Assembly: GCA_019636335.1 (NCBI GenBank)
Contig: JAHBXR010000017.1
Coordinates: 1-64,000 of the forward strand
Reading direction: 5' to 3'
DNA length: 64,000 nucleotides
Source of the DNA: Pirellulales bacterium
GTDB lineage: Bacteria > Planctomycetota > Planctomycetia > Pirellulales > JAEUIK01
Part shown: piece after piece, positions 17,784 through 27,781 of the stretch
Numbering within the stretch: the stretch's first letter is position 1
Layout of the letters: the number at the start of each line of letters is the position of its first letter
Program-made: the position numbers and the translations under genes
The notes under the pieces: model-generated
Seen by the model: the letters and a program-made list of their open reading frames with translations, nothing else
Databases searched by the model: none
What the model was told of the DNA's origin: nothing

Positions 17784-18911
17784 ATGCCCCCCATCGTCAT
17801 CGACCTGCAACGAGCCGAGGATTCGCAGGACGTCGTCCACCGCGCCGTCCAGGCGTTGGCCGAGGGGCAGCTCGTGGCGTTTCCGACCGAGACGGTCTAC
17901 GGTATCGCGGCCAGCGGCCTGTGCGAAGCGGCGGTCGAGAAGATCCAGATCGCCAAATCGCGCGGCAAGCAGCAGCCTTTCACGCTGGCGATCAAGAGCG
18001 CGGACGAGGCCCTCGACTACGCGCCCGGCATGAGCCCGCTGGGGCAACGTCTGGCCCGACGCTGCTGGCCGGGGCCGGTGACGCTGGTGGTGACGGACAG
18101 CCACCCCGATAGTCTCGTGCGGCAGTTGCCCGCCAAGGTGCAGCAGGCCGTCGCGCCGCAAGGGAGCGTGGGACTGCGCGTTCCGGCGCACCAGGCCATT
18201 CTCGACGTATTGCGTTTTCTCCCCGGCCCACTGGCACTGACCAGCGCGAATCTCAGTGGTCAACCCGACGCCCTCACGGCGCAAGAGGTCGTGGCGGCCC
18301 TGGGCGATTCGGTTCATATGGTGCTCGACGACGGTCGTAGTCGCTACGGCCAACCGTCGTCGGTGGTGCGGGTGGACGACCGTGGCTTCACCATTCTCCG
18401 GAGCGGTGTTGTGCCCGAGCATGCCCTCAAACGACTGTCGAGTTATATGGTTGTCTTCGTCTGCACCGGCAACACATGCCGCAGCCCGATGGCGGAAGTG
18501 ATCTTCCGCCAAATGGTGGCCGAACGGTTGGGTTGCCCGGTACACGAGGTGGAGGATCGCGGCGTCGTGGTCATGTCGGCGGGCATCTCGGCCATGTTTG
18601 GGGGCCGGCCGGCGGCCGAGGCGGTCAAGGTCGTGGCTGGCATGGGGCTCGACCTCACGCTGCACGAATCGCACCCCCTGTCGGAACAGGTGGTACGGCA
18701 CGCCGATCTGATCCTCACCATGACGCGCTCGCACCGGCAGGCGATTCTCTCGCAATGGCCCGAGGCCGCCGATCGAACCAAGCTCATCAGCCGTGATCGT
18801 TCGGATATCGCCGATCCCATCGGCGGTCCGCTGGAGCTCTATCAGCGTTGCGCCGAGCAGATCAAGACGTGCCTGGCACCCTGGGTAGCCGAACTCGAAT
18901 TCGACGCGTAA
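17784..18911 (+). CDS. Fused Sua5/YrdC domain and arginine-phosphatase-like LMW-PTP
   Basis: A two-domain protein of 375 residues. Residues 5-210 are a YrdC/Sua5 domain that makes threonylcarbamoyl-AMP for the tRNA t6A modification (FPTETVYGIA, CWPGPVTLVV, TSANLSG, YGQPSSVV). Residues 222-370 are a low-molecular-weight phosphatase with P-loop C227-TGNTC-R233 and general acid Asp344 in DIADPIGG. Thr231 is the residue that, in Bacillus YwlE, favours phosphoarginine over phosphotyrosine, where ordinary LMW-PTPs have Ile. RpiB follows 30 bases later, as in Bacillus ywlC-ywlE-ywlF. The C-terminal Sua5 domain of longer homologues is absent. I chose the ATG at 17784 over a GTG at 17652. Confidence 0.9.
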   Translation: MPPIVIDLQRAEDSQDVVHRAVQALAEGQLVAFPTETVYGIAASGLCEAAVEKIQIAKSRGKQQPFTLAIKSADEALDYAPGMSPLGQRLARRCWPGPVTLVVTDSHPDSLVRQLPAKVQQAVAPQGSVGLRVPAHQAILDVLRFLPGPLALTSANLSGQPDALTAQEVVAALGDSVHMVLDDGRSRYGQPSSVVRVDDRGFTILRSGVVPEHALKRLSSYMVVFVCTGNTCRSPMAEVIFRQMVAERLGCPVHEVEDRGVVVMSAGISAMFGGRPAAEAVKVVAGMGLDLTLHESHPLSEQVVRHADLILTMTRSHRQAILSQWPEAADRTKLISRDRSDIADPIGGPLELYQRCAEQIKTCLAPWVAELEFDA

Positions 18912-18941
18912 TCCTCTAACCCGATACCAGAAGGCTTTCAC

Positions 18942-19391
18942 ATGCGCGTGGCGGTAGGAAGCGACCATCGTGGCTTCCAAGTCAAAACGAAGCTCATCGA
19001 GCTCCTGCAACGGCTCGGACACGACATGTTCGATGCTGGTCCCACCAGCACCGAAAGCGTCGACTATCCCGACGTGGCCGAAGTCGTGGGCAAGCGCGTG
19101 GCCACCGGAGAATCGGATCGCGGCATCCTCATCTGCGGCACCGGCCTGGGCATGTGCATCGCCGCCAACAAGATCGACGGCGTCCGGGCCGCCCCCTGCC
19201 ACGATGATCTCACCGCCGAGATGAGCCGCCGCCACAACGACCTCAACGTGCTTTGCCTCTCGGCCGATCTGCTCGGCGAGAAGCTGATCGATCGCATGGT
19301 CGAAATCTGGCTCAATACCGAGTTCGAGGCGGGGCGCCATCAACGGCGCGTCGACAAGATCTCGAAGATCGAGACCACCCACGGCCGATAG
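18942..19391 (+). CDS. rpiB: Ribose-5-phosphate isomerase B
   Basis: A 149-residue RpiB/LacAB-family enzyme interconverting ribose 5-phosphate and ribulose 5-phosphate in the pentose phosphate pathway. Motifs are GSDHRGFQVK, DYPDVAEVV and the loop ILICGTGLGMCIAANKI with catalytic Cys65, then the conserved RHNDLNVLCLSAD. An AGAAGG site precedes its ATG. It is co-directional with and 30 bases after the Sua5-phosphatase fusion, and converges with the large oxidoreductase gene 6 bases away. Confidence 0.95.
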   Translation: MRVAVGSDHRGFQVKTKLIELLQRLGHDMFDAGPTSTESVDYPDVAEVVGKRVATGESDRGILICGTGLGMCIAANKIDGVRAAPCHDDLTAEMSRRHNDLNVLCLSADLLGEKLIDRMVEIWLNTEFEAGRHQRRVDKISKIETTHGR

Positions 19392-19397
19392 CTCGCG

Positions 19398-22355
19398 CTA
19401 CCTGTCCTGTTTCAAGTGCGCTGCCAGCAGCTCGATGGGGTGCTGCGCTCGGCGCCCAGTGCCGTGCTCGATCTGATGGCGGCAGGAAAAGCCCGGCGCG
19501 ACCACGACACCACCGTGGGCTTCGACCGCGGGAAAGAGCACGCGGCCGCCGATCTTCATGCTCAGGTCGTAGTGCTCGTAGCCGAACGAGCCCGCCATGC
19601 CGCAGCAGCCCGAGTCGACGACCGAGACCTCGGCCTCGGGCAGTGCTTCGAGCGCGCGCCGCGTGTCGGCCACGCCGACCAGTGCCTTCTGATGGCAGTG
19701 CCCGTGCAGGAGCACCTGTTGCGAGACGCCCACCAGGGGCGGAATCGCCCGCGCGCGGACGAGGTGTGCGTCGATGAACTCGGTCTTGGCGGCCAGTTGC
19801 GCGGCGCGCTCGTTTCCTGGCAAGAGATCGACGTAATCGTCCACGAGCGCCGAGACGCAGCTTGGCTCGCAACCCACGATCGGCACGTTCTGTGCCACCC
19901 AGCCGTGCAACCGTTCGACGTTGTGCGCGGCAAGCGCCCGCGCTTCGGTCAACAACCCCTTCGAGATCAAGGGACGCCCGCAGCAGCGGATTCCCGCGAG
20001 TTGCACGTCATAACCGGCCGCTACGAGCACGTCGACCGCGGCGCGCAGCACGCCTGGCTCACAGTAGTTGTTCAGGCAATCATCGAACAGGACGATCTTG
20101 CCGCGCGGCGCCTCCACGCTACTTTGCGACGTTGTCCCGCGAACGCGAAACCACGAGCGAAAGTCCTGCCGTTCGAAGCGCGGCAACGGCCGCCGGCGAT
20201 CGATGCCCAGCAGCTTCTCGGCCAGCCAACCGGAGAACGGCGCGCCGCCAATCCAATTCGACAAGGGCGCGAGCGCCGATCCCAGGCGGTTCAGCGTCGC
20301 CACGCGCCCCATCATCCGCACGGAAAGCGGCGCCCCGCGCTCGGCATGGTACTGCGACAGAAACTCCGACTTGAGCTTCGCTACATCGACGTTCGACGGG
20401 CACTCGGCCTTGCACCCCTTGCACTGCAAGCAGAGATCGAACGTTTGGTGCAATCGGGCGCCGGTGAGCTCCGCCGGTGGCAACACGCCTGAGAGCACGA
20501 GTCGCAGCGCATTCGCGCGCCCCCGCGTGCTATGTTCCTCGTCTCCGGTGGCCATGAACGAGGGGCACATCGTGCCGGTGCGAGTCTTGCGGCACAGGCC
20601 CGATCCATTGCACAACTCGGCCGCCTGGGCGAATCCCCCCTGCGCGCTGAAATCGAACGTCGTGGCGGGCGCGAGGGGACGGTGTCCCGGCGCCTGGCGC
20701 AGATTTGCCGCCGGATCGGGGCCATGGACCACCTTGCCTGGATTCAGCCGGTTCGCCGGATCGAAGGCCCCCTTCACCTCGCAAAAGGCTCGATAAATCT
20801 GCGGACCGAACAGCTTCTCGTTGAGGAAGCTGCGCGCCAGCCCGTCTCCATGCTCGCCGCTCATCGCGCCGCGAAACTCGAGCACGAGATCCGACACTTC
20901 GTCGAGAATCTGCCGCATCCGCGCCAGATCGTCGGCGCTTTTAGTGTCGATCAACGGACGAATGTGCAGGCAGCCGACCGAGGCATGTCCATAGAAGGCG
21001 CCATGCGTGCCGGCGCGAGCGAGAATGTCGCGAAAGCGCGCCACGAAATCGGATAGCCGCGCTGGATCGACCGCTGTGTCTTCGACAAAGGCGATCGGCT
21101 TGCGCTCGCCCGGAATGCCCATCAGCAGCGGCAACGCCGCTTTGCGACAGGCCCAGATGTGATCGCACACCGCGCGATCGTGCGTGACGAGTTGATGCCG
21201 CAGACCATGATGTCCGCGCAATTGATCCTCGAGCCGCCGCAATTGGCGCGACACGCCGTCGGCCGTTTCACCGCTGAACTCGACCAGCAGCAACGTCTCG
21301 GGATCGCCCTGGACGAAGTCGAGATAGTTGCGGTACTCGAGACTGCGCCGCGCCATGCGCACGATCATGCCGTCGAACAGCTCGATGGCCGAAGGCCGAA
21401 GCGCCAGCGTGGGCGCCACGGCAGCCACGGCATCGGCCAGATCGTCGAACTCGAGCACGAGCATGCTACGATGGGCCGCCACCGGCAACAAATGCACGAG
21501 TGCCCCGGTCACCGTCGCCAGCGTCCCTTCCGCGCCGACGATCAGGCGCGACAGGTTGAACGTTCCGCCCGGATAACGCGCCGCCTCGCGTGCGCGGACC
21601 CGTTCGACGTTGGCCGGCTCGGCGATGCGGGCCAGACACTCGGGCACGAAGCGATCGAGGTTGTAACCGCTCACGCGGCGCAGCACGGCCGGGAAGCGTG
21701 CCAGGATCTCCTCGCGATTCTCCGCCACGATGCGCGGTATCTCGCGATAGAGGTGCCCTACCATGTCGTGCCGGCCTTGCTCGCGCGCCAATTGTTCGGG
21801 CGCCAGTGGTGCGAACGTTTCTTGCGTCCCATCGGCCAGCACGGCGTCGAGCGCAATCACATGGTCGACCGTTTTACCGTGCAGCACGCTGCGCGAGCCG
21901 GCCGAATTATTGCCGATCATCCCCCCCAAGTTCGCGCGGCTGCTGGTGGCCACGTCGGGACCGAATTGCAAGCCGTGCTTCGCCGCCGCCGCATTCAGAT
22001 GATCGAGCACGACCCCAGGCTCGACGCGAGCCGTCATCCGCTCGCGATCGATCTCGACGATGCGATTCAGGTATTTGCTGAAATCGAGGATGACGCCGGC
22101 GCCGATCGACTGACCGGAAAGGCTCGTGCCCGCGCCGCGCGGTATCAAGGGAACTCCGGCCTCGGCCGTAAGCTGCACGGTTCGCACGACATCGGCCACG
22201 CTGCGCGGCACCACGACCCCCAGCGGCACGATCTGGTACATGCTGGCGTCGCTGCTGTACAGCGCGCGCTCGTAGGGACCGAAGTACACTTCCGCGTTGG
22301 TCTCACGCTGAAGAGACTTTGCCAGATGTTCCGATTGCGCGGGCGTGACCGTCAT
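19398..22355 (-). CDS. FAD-linked oxidase fused to Fe-S/CCG reductase (D-lactate dehydrogenase type)
   Basis: A roughly 985-residue flavoprotein combining a GlcD-like FAD_binding_4 domain (PRGAGTSLSGQSIG, GGMIGNNSAGSRS), an FAD-oxidase C-terminal domain, an iron-sulphur ferredoxin region (CRKTRTGTMCPSF, CLQCKGCKAECPSNVD) and two CCG-type cysteine motifs (GIRCCGRPLISKG, DSGCCGMAGSFGYE). This single-chain layout matches YdiJ/D-2-hydroxyglutarate or D-lactate dehydrogenases that pass electrons to the respiratory chain; the exact substrate is not readable. The frame also allows a TTG start at 22397, but a TATAAT at 22410-22415 would make that start nearly leaderless. I prefer the ATG at 22355. 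Confidence 0.88.
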   Translation of the reverse strand: MTVTPAQSEHLAKSLQRETNAEVYFGPYERALYSSDASMYQIVPLGVVVPRSVADVVRTVQLTAEAGVPLIPRGAGTSLSGQSIGAGVILDFSKYLNRIVEIDRERMTARVEPGVVLDHLNAAAAKHGLQFGPDVATSSRANLGGMIGNNSAGSRSVLHGKTVDHVIALDAVLADGTQETFAPLAPEQLAREQGRHDMVGHLYREIPRIVAENREEILARFPAVLRRVSGYNLDRFVPECLARIAEPANVERVRAREAARYPGGTFNLSRLIVGAEGTLATVTGALVHLLPVAAHRSMLVLEFDDLADAVAAVAPTLALRPSAIELFDGMIVRMARRSLEYRNYLDFVQGDPETLLLVEFSGETADGVSRQLRRLEDQLRGHHGLRHQLVTHDRAVCDHIWACRKAALPLLMGIPGERKPIAFVEDTAVDPARLSDFVARFRDILARAGTHGAFYGHASVGCLHIRPLIDTKSADDLARMRQILDEVSDLVLEFRGAMSGEHGDGLARSFLNEKLFGPQIYRAFCEVKGAFDPANRLNPGKVVHGPDPAANLRQAPGHRPLAPATTFDFSAQGGFAQAAELCNGSGLCRKTRTGTMCPSFMATGDEEHSTRGRANALRLVLSGVLPPAELTGARLHQTFDLCLQCKGCKAECPSNVDVAKLKSEFLSQYHAERGAPLSVRMMGRVATLNRLGSALAPLSNWIGGAPFSGWLAEKLLGIDRRRPLPRFERQDFRSWFRVRGTTSQSSVEAPRGKIVLFDDCLNNYCEPGVLRAAVDVLVAAGYDVQLAGIRCCGRPLISKGLLTEARALAAHNVERLHGWVAQNVPIVGCEPSCVSALVDDYVDLLPGNERAAQLAAKTEFIDAHLVRARAIPPLVGVSQQVLLHGHCHQKALVGVADTRRALEALPEAEVSVVDSGCCGMAGSFGYEHYDLSMKIGGRVLFPAVEAHGGVVVAPGFSCRHQIEHGTGRRAQHPIELLAAHLKQDR

Positions 22356-22409
22356 AGTCGTAGGGGTCGTGTCTGCGGCCTGCCCAGAGATCGCCAAGAG
22401 TTGAGCCTG

Positions 22410-22415
22410 ATTATA
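22410..22415 (-). promoter_or_regulatory. Putative -10 box for the FAD/Fe-S oxidase gene
   Basis: A perfect TATAAT on the minus strand in a 230-base divergent intergenic region. The expected -35 region reads ACAACA with 17-base spacing, a weak match. Transcription would begin near 22403. Confidence 0.4.
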
Positions 22416-22627
22416 CTTGAAGCCCGGCCCTTTGTTGTTAGAGTCGAACTTTGTAGGTCATTGGATGGTCGCTGGCCAGGGCGTTCTGCTCGTGGCTGCA
22501 ACGTGGTTTGTCGTCTGTTCCCCCCCACGACAGCCGCTTTTCGTTGGTTGGCGCCGCATCTGTCGTGCGGCGGGATTTTGGGCATTCACGATCCGCTACC
22601 TGTGAGCGTCGCAAGAGGAAAGTCTGC

Positions 22628-23197
22628 ATGTCGGCACCGCAATTCTCCCCGTCCGACGAAATCGATCATCTGCTGCTGAACGCTCAGTTGCGCGACGAGT
22701 TGGAACCTTATCTCGACGAGTCGATCACGCGACTCGAAAACGATCGGATTCCCACCTCGATCGAGAACGAGTACCTGGCCTCGATGCTGGCCTGGGAGCG
22801 TGCCCCTGCCTTGCCGATTTCGCGCTGGTTCGAGCCAGAACTTTTGCTCGCCGATCCCCGCGATCTGAGCGACGAAGAGATTCACACGCGTCTGGTCGAC
22901 GTGCTTCGCAAGTTGCACGGCCAGCGGATCGTGCTCGACTTCACCGATCACCTGTCCGATCGGCAGCTTTACGCCCTCGTCTATCGCGACATTCTCCCCT
23001 CGCACGAGAAAAAACTCGAATCGCCACGGCACTTCCTGCACTGGGACTGCGCCGACGTGTGCGGCGACCCCGACGTGTGGCTGCGCTACTATGCCTCGCA
23101 CGAAGAACGCCGCATGTGGCACGAATCAACAGGACAGCCCTTGCCGCCGCGCGATATTCCTCCCTATCGCCGCGAGATTCCCCGCGATCCTCTCTAA
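22628..23197 (+). CDS. Conserved planctomycete hypothetical protein
   Basis: A 189-residue soluble acidic protein. I recognise the general type from planctomycete genomes but no function. Notable blocks are RIVLDFTDHLSDRQLYALV, HFLHWDCADVCGDPD and a proline-rich end ([15 protein letters not shown]). No signal peptide or membrane helix. AGAGGA lies 8 bases before the ATG at 22628. The last 23 bases of the gene lie inside the first copy of the 90-bp direct repeat. Without the inserted block this gene would converge directly with, and its stop would nearly overlap, the propeller gene now at 31136-31996. Confidence 0.8.
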   Translation: MSAPQFSPSDEIDHLLLNAQLRDELEPYLDESITRLENDRIPTSIENEYLASMLAWERAPALPISRWFEPELLLADPRDLSDEEIHTRLVDVLRKLHGQRIVLDFTDHLSDRQLYALVYRDILPSHEKKLESPRHFLHWDCADVCGDPDVWLRYYASHEERRMWHESTGQPLPPRDIPPYRREIPRDPL

Positions 23198-23264
23198 TCC
23201 GCGGTGCGCCCCTGCGCCACCGGCAGCGGAAAACGATAGACCGTCGAATGCGGTCCATCCTCGG
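23175..23264. repeat. 90-bp direct repeat, left copy
   Basis: Identical to 31117-31206 except C at 23207 against T at 31149, offset 7942 bases. It contains the last 23 bases of the upstream hypothetical gene and a copy of the 3' end of the propeller gene at 31136. The flanking bases differ on both sides (G/T before, A/G after), so the repeat boundaries are sharp. Confidence 0.95.
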
Positions 23265-24924
23265 ATGCTGGCACCAAGTGTTGCGACTCCTTCACGCTCG
23301 AATCTGGCGGATGCTTTTTTGCTTTCCAACGGAATGTTGTCAGGCTCGTTAGTATCAGCGCAAGACAAGTAATGGGTGCCCAGTCGCCTATGCTGGTATA
23401 CAGCGAGACTTGCGAGTAGATGGGAACGTTCCGAAGGACGGTTGGTTCGGTCAGGTTCGACGGAAGCGTTGAGTCGCGATAGGAGCCGGTTGCGTCCACA
23501 ATGCCCGACCGGCCGCCATTCACGTTCCGCACGATCGCGCGGCGATTTTCAATAGCACGGAAGCGCACTGCTTGCAACATGCACGCTTGAAGCCTGCCCG
23601 TTCGCTCAAATGCCTCCGAGCTTGCCATCAGAAAAAAGTCGGGATGAAATGCGTAATTCGAGAGCCGAAACGCGGCTGGGAAAGCGGCGTCGTAACAAAT
23701 CGCGGCTGCGCAATGAAACGACTCTCCACTCTGCCGTGCGGCACAACTGAAAATGGGCGATTCAGTGCCCGGCGAATACAGTCCCAAATCCAGGTCGATT
23801 CTACTCGAAAACGGGATCTTCTCGGACCAAGGAACGAGATAGTGCTTGTCGTACGCGCCCAAGTATCCGCGCGTCGGGTGAACGCAAGCGATAGAATTGC
23901 AATAGGCGAGATTTCCGTCAGAGGCGCGCGTCAGTCGATGTGCGCCAACAAACAGCGTGGCTTCGGCGGCACTAGACAAACGCTCCAAAACGCGTTTTTC
24001 GCCGCCGTCGGTGATCTGTCCCTCGGGAAAGATGTGCCATAGGTCAGAGCCAATATCGGCCACGGCAACGTCCAGAATGACATGGCCAAAGCAGTTCTCT
24101 GGCCAGAGCAACACATCGACGTGCCCTGGGGGCAAGGCGATGCGCGGAGCTTCGCCGTGACGCGTCAGATCGACGACGGGTGATTGCTCGGACGGCATGA
24201 GACAGACGCGCGGTCCTACTCGGCTGGTGATCGCGCGAAGCCGCATGTCTCCATACACGAAGCACGCTCCAAGCAGCAGAAAGGCTGTAAGCGCGGGAAG
24301 TGCCATCCGCGACCAGCACATGTCGCCGTGTCCAAGATGGGCTTTTGCCAGGCGTGCCATATCAAACAGCGCGCCATTGATGGCGGCGATGACGAACGTG
24401 ACAAGCCAGACGCCGCCCAGATCGGCGATCTGGGCGAGCCGAATGTATTGGATCGCGGGAAGTCCAATTTGCAGCCAAGGAAACGGCGCGCCTCCCGCAG
24501 CGCATCCGGCAAACCAAGTGAAATACTGCATCGCCACCACGGCCACAGGTAACACAAAAACCATGTGCCATGCCACGCGCTGAGCGAAACGCCGCATGAA
24601 GTAGCAAGAAACCACGGCGCAAGCCGCGCCCCACTCCGCCAGCAGCACCAGGCGCAACATCGATGGGCTGAGCCAGCAGCCACCGTAGCAAGTCCGCATC
24701 CAATCGAGCCCGATGAGAAAGTAGACTAGCGCGCCCAGCGCAACGCCACCGTAGATCGCTGCTCCGTTGGCTCGCGAACGAAGGACGTAGGCGAAAGGGA
24801 CCAATGCAATCCACGTGAGATAAACTTGATCGAACGGTGGAAAAGTGAGCGCAAGCAATGCGCCTGTCACGATGGGCGCACAGAACGACAGCAAAGCTCG
24901 ACGATCGCGGCGAGCTATAGTCAT
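23194..24924 (-). CDS. Apolipoprotein N-acyltransferase-like protein (Lnt family)
   Basis: A 576-residue membrane enzyme. About 210 N-terminal residues hold several membrane helices, followed by a periplasmic nitrilase-fold domain with the catalytic triad Glu276 (LLWPENCFG), Lys360 ([12 protein letters not shown]) and Cys410 (AAICYD). Lnt adds the third acyl chain to the N-terminal cysteine of lipoproteins. It overlaps the DUF1559 gene by ATGA and is last in the island operon, so it may be a dedicated copy rather than the housekeeping lnt. The final residues from [11 protein letters not shown] onward are copied from the 3' end of the propeller gene through the 90-bp repeat, so the native C-terminus has been replaced. 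Confidence 0.85.
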   Translation of the reverse strand: MTIARRDRRALLSFCAPIVTGALLALTFPPFDQVYLTWIALVPFAYVLRSRANGAAIYGGVALGALVYFLIGLDWMRTCYGGCWLSPSMLRLVLLAEWGAACAVVSCYFMRRFAQRVAWHMVFVLPVAVVAMQYFTWFAGCAAGGAPFPWLQIGLPAIQYIRLAQIADLGGVWLVTFVIAAINGALFDMARLAKAHLGHGDMCWSRMALPALTAFLLLGACFVYGDMRLRAITSRVGPRVCLMPSEQSPVVDLTRHGEAPRIALPPGHVDVLLWPENCFGHVILDVAVADIGSDLWHIFPEGQITDGGEKRVLERLSSAAEATLFVGAHRLTRASDGNLAYCNSIACVHPTRGYLGAYDKHYLVPWSEKIPFSSRIDLDLGLYSPGTESPIFSCAARQSGESFHCAAAICYDAAFPAAFRLSNYAFHPDFFLMASSEAFERTGRLQACMLQAVRFRAIENRRAIVRNVNGGRSGIVDATGSYRDSTLPSNLTEPTVLRNVPIYSQVSLYTSIGDWAPITCLALILTSLTTFRWKAKKHPPDSSVKESQHLVPASEDGPHSTVYRFPLPVAQGRTAD

Positions 24925-25985
24925 GGGCTGGAAGTCTCACCACCATCAGGTGTGACCAGCGCTACAAGTGTGCGCGGGTCGGTGTCAGCATTCAGTACGA
25001 TAACATGTCCGTCGGCGAAGCACACGTTGACGCCAGCCGGATGAAAACTGTACGGCTGGCGGTTGTTCGAGGCTTGAATCAAACCCTCGAGCGGGCCATC
25101 CGTTCCGGCAAGGATGGCCACGCTGCTGGGGTCTGCCCAAGCGGCGCCCGTCAAAGGCTCGCGCTCCATCAGCCGGTAGTCGCCTCGCCAGCATTGTGGC
25201 CGGCCGGCCACTTCGATCATCGCCAGCGTATGGCTGGTTCCATCCTTGATGCTGGCCGCGTCGCGGCGGATGGCAAGCTCTATCTTGCCCGGGCCGACGA
25301 AAAGCGCGCGTATGGTCCGTGCTTCGAGGAGTTGCTGAATCGGTAGAGGAAACATCCCTTCCAACGGAAGTAGCGAGAAAATGCCGTCTGGCGGGAGTGG
25401 ATAATCGAGCGCTGCGGCTACCGATCGGCTCACGGCTGCAGGGACGCTGTAATCGCCTGGGGCGGCCTCGAACATCTTGTCACCTGTGGGACCAAGCAAC
25501 TCGATCACCTGCGTAAGTGGCTGGTTTTCCGGAATGATGCCCAAGGAAGAAGCGATTTCGGCCGTTGAAAGCGTCGCTTCACTCATCGCGGATCGACTCG
25601 GCGTGGACGGACAGACAGCAAAGGGAAAAGTCTGGCGAATAATTGCCTCGTTCGTGCCCTCGGTGAAATCAAGGGACAGATCAGGCTCGGCGCCAGCGCC
25701 AAAGTACGGCAGCAATTCCAGCATGTAGTTGTGCAGTTGAAGGCTGGGATTGTTCGAAGCGGGGCCATAGACGGTAGCCGTCACGCTCGCTGGAAAGACC
25801 CTCCGAGACGACTCGAAATTCGCCAGCGCAATCCCGTATTGACGCAGATTATTCTGGCATTGCAGCCGCCGACCGCTCTCGCGCGACGCCTGCACGGCGG
25901 GAAGCAACAGAGAAACCAACAGTCCAATAATGGCAATCACCAGGAGCAACTCGATCAGCGTAAAGCCTGATTTTTGCCGCGTCAT
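24921..25985 (-). CDS. DUF1559 pseudopilin-like protein
   Basis: A 354-residue protein with a type IV prepilin N-terminus: [17 protein letters not shown] is a prepilin peptidase site (after Gly) followed by the hydrophobic helix. The DUF1559 body ends with the family pattern [14 protein letters not shown]. Such proteins are abundant in Planctomycetes and are thought to form envelope-spanning pseudopili or be surface-exposed; their roles are unknown. The start at 25985 comes 2 bases after the stop of the small membrane protein gene, and the stop overlaps the Lnt-like start. An upstream frame extension is Arg-rich and not used. Confidence 0.9.
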   Translation of the reverse strand: MTRQKSGFTLIELLLVIAIIGLLVSLLLPAVQASRESGRRLQCQNNLRQYGIALANFESSRRVFPASVTATVYGPASNNPSLQLHNYMLELLPYFGAGAEPDLSLDFTEGTNEAIIRQTFPFAVCPSTPSRSAMSEATLSTAEIASSLGIIPENQPLTQVIELLGPTGDKMFEAAPGDYSVPAAVSRSVAAALDYPLPPDGIFSLLPLEGMFPLPIQQLLEARTIRALFVGPGKIELAIRRDAASIKDGTSHTLAMIEVAGRPQCWRGDYRLMEREPLTGAAWADPSSVAILAGTDGPLEGLIQASNNRQPYSFHPAGVNVCFADGHVIVLNADTDPRTLVALVTPDGGETSSP

Positions 25986-25987
25986 GG

Positions 25988-26188
25988 TTAGGCTCCCCGC
26001 TGTCTGAACCAAAAGACGAGCAGGCCGGCGACCAAGAGCGCGTTCACGCCAGCCACCATCATCCATGTGGCTCCGTGGAACCGCGTCGTGCGGAGCCACC
26101 ACAACGCAACGGGAACGAGCTGCGCCAACAACAGCGCCGCCGCGACGGCGAACGCAATTTCCAGCCAGTGTTCGCGAATCGACATCAC
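25988..26188 (-). CDS. Small two-TM membrane protein
   Basis: A 66-residue protein with two hydrophobic helices ([20 protein letters not shown] and [20 protein letters not shown]) separated by a short basic loop. No known family. It lies 12 bases after the C39-like peptidase gene and 2 bases before the DUF1559 gene. That packing in a strict operon is the main support for it being real. Confidence 0.65.
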   Translation of the reverse strand: MMSIREHWLEIAFAVAAALLLAQLVPVALWWLRTTRFHGATWMMVAGVNALLVAGLLVFWFRQRGA

Positions 26189-26200
26189 GTAGCCCTCGCG

Positions 26201-27775
26201 TCATTTCACCCGGATCGCGCCGCGCGGCGTCGTGAGCGGCGCGCCCAGGGCGCCCAGCGCGATTCCACACAGCGCAGGCAACACCACGAGCGTCCACGGA
26301 AACGGTCGTCTTGGTGCCTCCACTCGCGAGTACGCGCGCGAGATCAACTCCTCGAAGAAGTCCAGCCCACCTGGGGTCTGTGAGAACTCGTCGGTGTCGC
26401 GGTTGTGGATAAGCGTGCCGGGAGGTGGAACGAAAACGAACGCCGCGTCGGTCACGTCGTTCACGCGGTACGATTGCACGCGGTGTACGACGTGATGCGC
26501 GAGGCCCCGATGGTAGCGTTCAATTTCGTAGGGCAGCCAGATTCTGGCTGCCACCTCGCGGTAATCGCGAAGCTCGCACGAGACCTCGGAATCCACGCGA
26601 TTCTCGGCGAAGAACTGCCGCCGCATGAGCACGCCCCGTGCGGCGTCGATCCATAGGCAATCTTCGCCGGCGCGCTCGACGACATGGCAGGCAGCGCCTT
26701 CGATCATCGCAAGCGCCGGCGCGATGACGTACGCCGGATCGCCGAGTACGTCGCGGAGGAAATAACTCTTGCCGTTCTCGAGGCACAGCGGCTCATTCTC
26801 GTCGCCTCGCGGCCACCACCCCGTCGCCTCGAAGAACATATGTCCCGTGATCTTGTCGGTATAGGGCGCCTCGACGAAACGGCGCGACACTTCGTACACG
26901 CGCCAGTGCGGTTGAAACACGTTCCACTCGTCGCGCGTGCGAATCTGACGCCACGACCGCGGGTCGTCCTCCGGCGCAAGCTCTCCGTGGGAGCTCTCGA
27001 CCATGCGTTGCACTCCCTTGACCACGAGCGTCGTGCGGAGTCCCTCGCCATCACCCGAGACGTGCCGCGAGTCGAACTCGACCACCAGGCTGTCGATGCG
27101 GTTCCAGTGCTCGGCGACCGCTTGCGCGAGCGTCTCTTTCGTGTGCGTGGGCGGCGCGGCCGCTTCAGCCTCGCCAGACGAAATCAACGCGCCGGCGACG
27201 AGCGCGCGCGAGAGCAATCGACCTTGGCGAGGCAGGAATCGCCAGCAAACGACGGCCACGCACGCTCCCACCAGTACGCTGGCGGCCGCCAGCGGGACGC
27301 TCCAGCGCTGAAATGCGGGCTCGACAAAGGCCACGTATCCGCTCCAGTCCGCCTCGAACTCGGGCCAAGCCACAGAGCGCGTCTCCGCAGTGGTTCCGTC
27401 GAGGTACGTTACTCCGGAGTCGTCAGCGCTCAACACAACGACGTAGTGCCCGGTCAACTCCCCCTGCGCCGCCACCCCTTCAAAATGGACGATCGCCGGC
27501 ATATCAAGCAATCTGAGCCCCGCGACATCGGTCCGGCCAATCGCGAGATGCACGCCGAGCGTCGCCGTGTGGCGCGCAAGATCGGCCAACGAGACGGGTT
27601 GACCGCTAGCAAGGAGCGCATCCTGCAAGGCGACATAGTCCGACTCGACTCCCTTCGAGCGGAGCAGCGCGTACAGGCAATTCGGACCGCAGCAATTCTC
27701 CACACGCCACACGAGATCGTCCGGCGCCGCCACGAGCGCGGCGGCGACGATACCGAAATGAGCCAGATTCGTCAT
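26201..27775 (-). CDS. C39-like peptidase fused to LolA-like domain
   Basis: A 524-residue protein. After a short hydrophobic N-terminus comes a papain-like C39 peptidase domain (about 20-155) with catalytic Cys29 ([14 protein letters not shown]), His110 (GHYVVVL) and Asp126 (VTYLDG). C39 peptidases cleave after the double glycine of bacteriocin-type leaders. There is no ABC transporter domain; instead a membrane helix (about 159-181) leads to a beta-rich region (about 210-470) reminiscent of LolA/lipoprotein-sorting proteins, then a final membrane helix near the C-terminus. A Gly-Gly leader peptide gene lies two genes upstream. The Asp that often precedes the catalytic Cys is Cys28 here. Specificity for that peptide is inferred. 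Confidence 0.8.
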   Translation of the reverse strand: MTNLAHFGIVAAALVAAPDDLVWRVENCCGPNCLYALLRSKGVESDYVALQDALLASGQPVSLADLARHTATLGVHLAIGRTDVAGLRLLDMPAIVHFEGVAAQGELTGHYVVVLSADDSGVTYLDGTTAETRSVAWPEFEADWSGYVAFVEPAFQRWSVPLAAASVLVGACVAVVCWRFLPRQGRLLSRALVAGALISSGEAEAAAPPTHTKETLAQAVAEHWNRIDSLVVEFDSRHVSGDGEGLRTTLVVKGVQRMVESSHGELAPEDDPRSWRQIRTRDEWNVFQPHWRVYEVSRRFVEAPYTDKITGHMFFEATGWWPRGDENEPLCLENGKSYFLRDVLGDPAYVIAPALAMIEGAACHVVERAGEDCLWIDAARGVLMRRQFFAENRVDSEVSCELRDYREVAARIWLPYEIERYHRGLAHHVVHRVQSYRVNDVTDAAFVFVPPPGTLIHNRDTDEFSQTPGGLDFFEELISRAYSRVEAPRRPFPWTLVVLPALCGIALGALGAPLTTPRGAIRVK

Positions 27776-27781
27776 GTGAAT

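Noticed and set aside
17640..19382. A 580-codon minus-strand frame
   Set aside because: Antisense to the Sua5-phosphatase and RpiB genes, both with intact active sites.
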